Assembly (NCBI RefSeq): GCF_017744155.1
Contig: NZ_JAGHQT010000002.1
Coordinates: forward strand, 62,001 to 126,000
Length of the DNA stretch: 64,000 nucleotides
Direction: 5' to 3'
From: Endozoicomonas sp. G2_1
GTDB taxonomy: Bacteria > Pseudomonadota > Gammaproteobacteria > Enterobacterales > Alteromonadaceae
Part shown: piece after piece, positions 63,930-64,000 of the stretch
Numbering within the stretch: the stretch's first letter is position 1
How the letters are laid out: each line of letters begins with the position of its first letter
Translations under genes and position numbers: made by a program
The notes under the pieces: model-generated
Told to the model about the DNA's origin: nothing
Databases searched by the model: none
Seen by the model: the letters and a program-made list of their open reading frames with translations, nothing else

Positions 63930-63957
63930 ATTTAAGCCCTGTGTTTCAAGACACAAG

Positions 63958-64000
63958 TTAGCTCAAATACGCCAACATTTTTTCAGCCACTGGTGCTGAA
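63958..64000 (-). CDS. C-terminal fragment of an unidentified protein
   Basis: The reverse-strand frame ending in TAA at 63958-63960 is open to the window edge and encodes the last 13 residues (SAPVAEKMLAYLS). The position, upstream of the alcohol dehydrogenase on the same strand, fits the end of a gene, but the fragment is too short to identify. Confidence 0.35.
   Translation of the reverse strand, partial: SAPVAEKMLAYLS

Overview
The window looks like chromosomal DNA of a marine gammaproteobacterium of the Alteromonadales, most likely a Colwelliaceae-type organism (Thalassotalea or Colwellia relative). This is inferred from the gene set: a Na+-pumping NQR operon with its maturation genes, rmf, maoP, bolA, a curli locus, an ovothiol locus and a DddD-type DMSP locus, all in moderately AT-rich DNA. 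I saw no rRNA or tRNA genes, CRISPR arrays, insertion sequences or prophage genes. The taxonomic call rests on gene content only.

Region by region. 1-5.2 kb: the tail of an outer-membrane protein, a MerR regulator divergent from an Old Yellow Enzyme-type reductase with a textbook MerR promoter between them, a cupin, a secreted alpha/beta hydrolase, a CreA-like lipoprotein, and an isolated PutAbiC-like membrane protein that may be a phage-defence gene. 5.2-9.9 kb: nasT-nasS-nasA (assimilatory nitrate reductase), with a leader upstream of nasA that reads as a dual-hexaloop ANTAR antiterminator plus terminator. 10-12.2 kb: small genes (membrane peptide, MGMT-like domain, HAD, GNAT, HIT). 12.3-17 kb: an operon of ovoA, a likely ovoB and a divergent glutamine-synthetase-like gene; the last is the best candidate here for an undescribed step. 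17-19 kb: a TPR-GGDEF sensor. 19.1-23.7 kb: a Moco riboswitch-like leader and moaA-mobA-moaB-moaC-moaD-moaE-moeB, which supplies the cofactor that NasA needs. 23.9-29.1 kb: rmf (58 codons), maoP, a DUF3820 gene, an unknown 374-residue gene, msrA, a metallo-beta-lactamase-fold (MBL) gene and dinB. 29.2-36.6 kb: nqrM, apbE and nqrABCDEF.

37.3-44.7 kb: a curli locus: a csgD-like regulator, a secreted subtilase on the opposite strand, csgB, an unusually long csgA, csgE, csgF and csgG. 44.9-47.2 kb: a second MBL gene and a porin. 47.3-55.9 kb: the DMSP catabolic locus dddD / LysR / dddT-dddB-dddC. DMSP is imported by a BCCT carrier, cleaved to DMS and 3-hydroxypropionyl-CoA by DddD, and the C3 product is oxidised by DddB and DddC to acetyl-CoA. 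A 20-bp element with 19 identical positions lies upstream of both dddD and dddT. 55.9-60.4 kb: fabV and a DctPMQ TRAP transporter. 60.5-64 kb: an AraC regulator divergent from a TauE/SafE-type exporter, bolA, a YqhD-like alcohol dehydrogenase and the C-terminus of another gene.

All functional calls are by recognising motifs and context by eye; no searches were run. Start codons were moved from the longest ORF wherever a ribosome binding site or family N-terminus supported it.
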